Assembly: GCA_947495695.1 (NCBI GenBank)
Contig: CANLZP010000002.1
Location: 496,001 to 560,000 of the forward strand
Direction: 5' to 3'
Source: an uncultured Erythrobacter sp.
GTDB taxonomy: Bacteria > Pseudomonadota > Alphaproteobacteria > Sphingomonadales > Sphingomonadaceae
DNA length: 64,000 bases
The stretch's first letter is position 1. Every line of letters begins with the position of its first letter. Under the pieces are notes generated by a model. That model worked only from the letters and a program-made list of their open reading frames with translations, was not told the DNA's origin and did not search any database. The position numbers and the translations under genes were made by a program. Positions 63,245 to 64,000 of the stretch are shown one piece after another.

Positions 63245-64000
63245 TTAGCCCTTATTGTCTTCGTCGACTTCAGAGAACTCGGCATCAACAACGTCTTCGT
63301 CGCTGCTGCTATCTGCTTCGCCTGCATCCGCACCATCAGATGATGCATCAGCGTTGGCTTGCTCTTTTTCATAGATTTGCTGACCCATTTTCATGGCAGC
63401 ATCCGTCAAAGCCTGAGACTTGGCGTTGATCGCGTCGACATCGTCACCTTCAAGTGCGGTCTTGGCTTCTGCCAAAGCTTCCTCAACAGCTGCCTTGGTT
63501 TCAGCGTCAACCTTGTCGCCATTTTCTTCAAGCTGCTTTTCGGTCGCGTGAACAAGACTGTCGGCCTGGTTGCGGGCTTCTGCCTGCTCGCGGCGCTTCT
63601 TGTCTTCTTCAGCAAACTTCTCGGCATCTTGAACCATCTGGTCGATGTCATTGTCAGACAAACCGCCCGAGGCCTGGATCTTGATCTGCTGTTCCTTGCC
63701 GGTGCCCTTGTCCTTGGCCGAGACGTTCACGATGCCATTGGCATCAATATCAAACGTCACTTCAATCTGAGGGACCCCGCGCGGTGCTGGCGGAATGCCG
63801 AGCAGGTCAAACTGACCCAGCATCTTGTTGTCAGCAGCCATTTCGCGCTCACCTTGGAATACGCGGATCGTCACAGCGTTCTGATTGTCTTCAGCGGTAG
63901 AGTAGGTCTGCGTCTTCTTCGTCGGGATCGTCGTGTTGCGATCGATCATGCGGGTGAAGACACCGCCCAAAGTTTCAATTCCCAGCGACAGCGGGGTCAC
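63245..64000 (-). CDS. dnaK: Chaperone protein DnaK, C-terminal part (5' end outside window)
   Basis: About 251 residues of the Hsp70 substrate-binding domain and lid are present; the gene starts beyond 64000. It begins at [19 protein letters not shown], the start of the substrate-binding domain, passes through [19 protein letters not shown] and [15 protein letters not shown], and ends in an acidic tail [15 protein letters not shown], the usual DnaK C-terminus. It is partial only because the window ends. Confidence 0.97.
   Translation of the reverse strand: MTPLSLGIETLGGVFTRMIDRNTTIPTKKTQTYSTAEDNQNAVTIRVFQGEREMAADNKMLGQFDLLGIPPAPRGVPQIEVTFDIDANGIVNVSAKDKGTGKEQQIKIQASGGLSDNDIDQMVQDAEKFAEEDKKRREQAEARNQADSLVHATEKQLEENGDKVDAETKAAVEEALAEAKTALEGDDVDAINAKSQALTDAAMKMGQQIYEKEQANADASSDGADAGEADSSSDEDVVDAEFSEVDEDNKG

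Overview
The window is a continuous stretch of bacterial chromosome. I see no insertion sequence, prophage, integron or CRISPR array. Gene content and order point to an alphaproteobacterium of the order Sphingomonadales, probably the Erythrobacteraceae. The pointers are the dusB-ntrB-ntrC-ntrY-ntrX-hfq-hflX-mazG order, a fused ispDF, a pyruvate dehydrogenase E1 beta carrying a lipoyl domain, a short eukaryote/archaea-type ProRS, trmFO, phaR and a double-domain Hfq. This placement is inferred from gene content; no search was run.

Layout. 0-5.3 kb: glutaredoxin, nitrilase-family amidase, DUF1178 protein, tRNA-Arg(CCU), haloalkane dehalogenase, MscS channel, acyl-CoA dehydrogenase, FtsB/DivIC. 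5.4-8.0 kb: pdhA-pdhB. 8.0-10.5 kb: three overlapping TadE/TadG-like genes with no other pilus genes. 10.6-19.3 kb: a short phytoene-synthase-like protein, a three-EF-hand protein, trmFO, a YhhN-family protein, a TauD-type dioxygenase, gyrA and an exported repeat protein. 19.3-22.1 kb: a NYN-domain protein, then a tightly overlapping operon of SbtA-type bicarbonate transporter, PII-like protein and beta-carbonic anhydrase. 22.2-25.3 kb: lipA, a RatA/COQ10-type protein, cinA/pncC and ispDF. 25.3-35.4 kb: dusB-ntrBC-ntrYX, the tandem-domain hfq, hflX and mazG.

35.4-42.9 kb: a minus-strand chain from lytic transglycosylase and D,D-carboxypeptidase through tmk, holB, metG, tatD and a PhnP-like hydrolase to a 57-residue membrane protein. 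From the carboxypeptidase onward every junction overlaps. tRNA-Ser(UGA) follows. 42.9-48.3 kb: a KefB-type antiporter, lpdA, pdhC (E2) and a universal stress protein. 48.3-53.5 kb: rnr, a DUF805 protein, proS and phaR. 53.5-58.6 kb: radA-cvpA-IscU-like-MHS transporter-alr. 58.7-64 kb: a large patatin-like protein, an exported metallo-beta-lactamase-fold hydrolase, dnaJ and the 3' end of dnaK.

How they work together. PdhA, PdhB, PdhC and Lpd form one pyruvate dehydrogenase complex encoded at two loci about 37 kb apart, and LipA supplies its lipoate. NtrBC and NtrYX control nitrogen and redox responses. SbtA, the PII-like protein and carbonic anhydrase form a likely regulated bicarbonate-uptake and CO2-hydration module. 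Alr, the carboxypeptidase, the transglycosylase and FtsB serve wall growth and division. The observations most worth a second look are the tandem Hfq with asymmetric RNA-binding faces, the sbtA-PII-carbonic anhydrase operon, the E2 with two peripheral-subunit-binding domains, the orphan TadE/TadG trio, and a terminator-like hairpin between dnaK and dnaJ. Many genes appear to use GTG, TTG or possibly CTG starts; where a ribosome-binding site or overlap decided the start, the entry says so.
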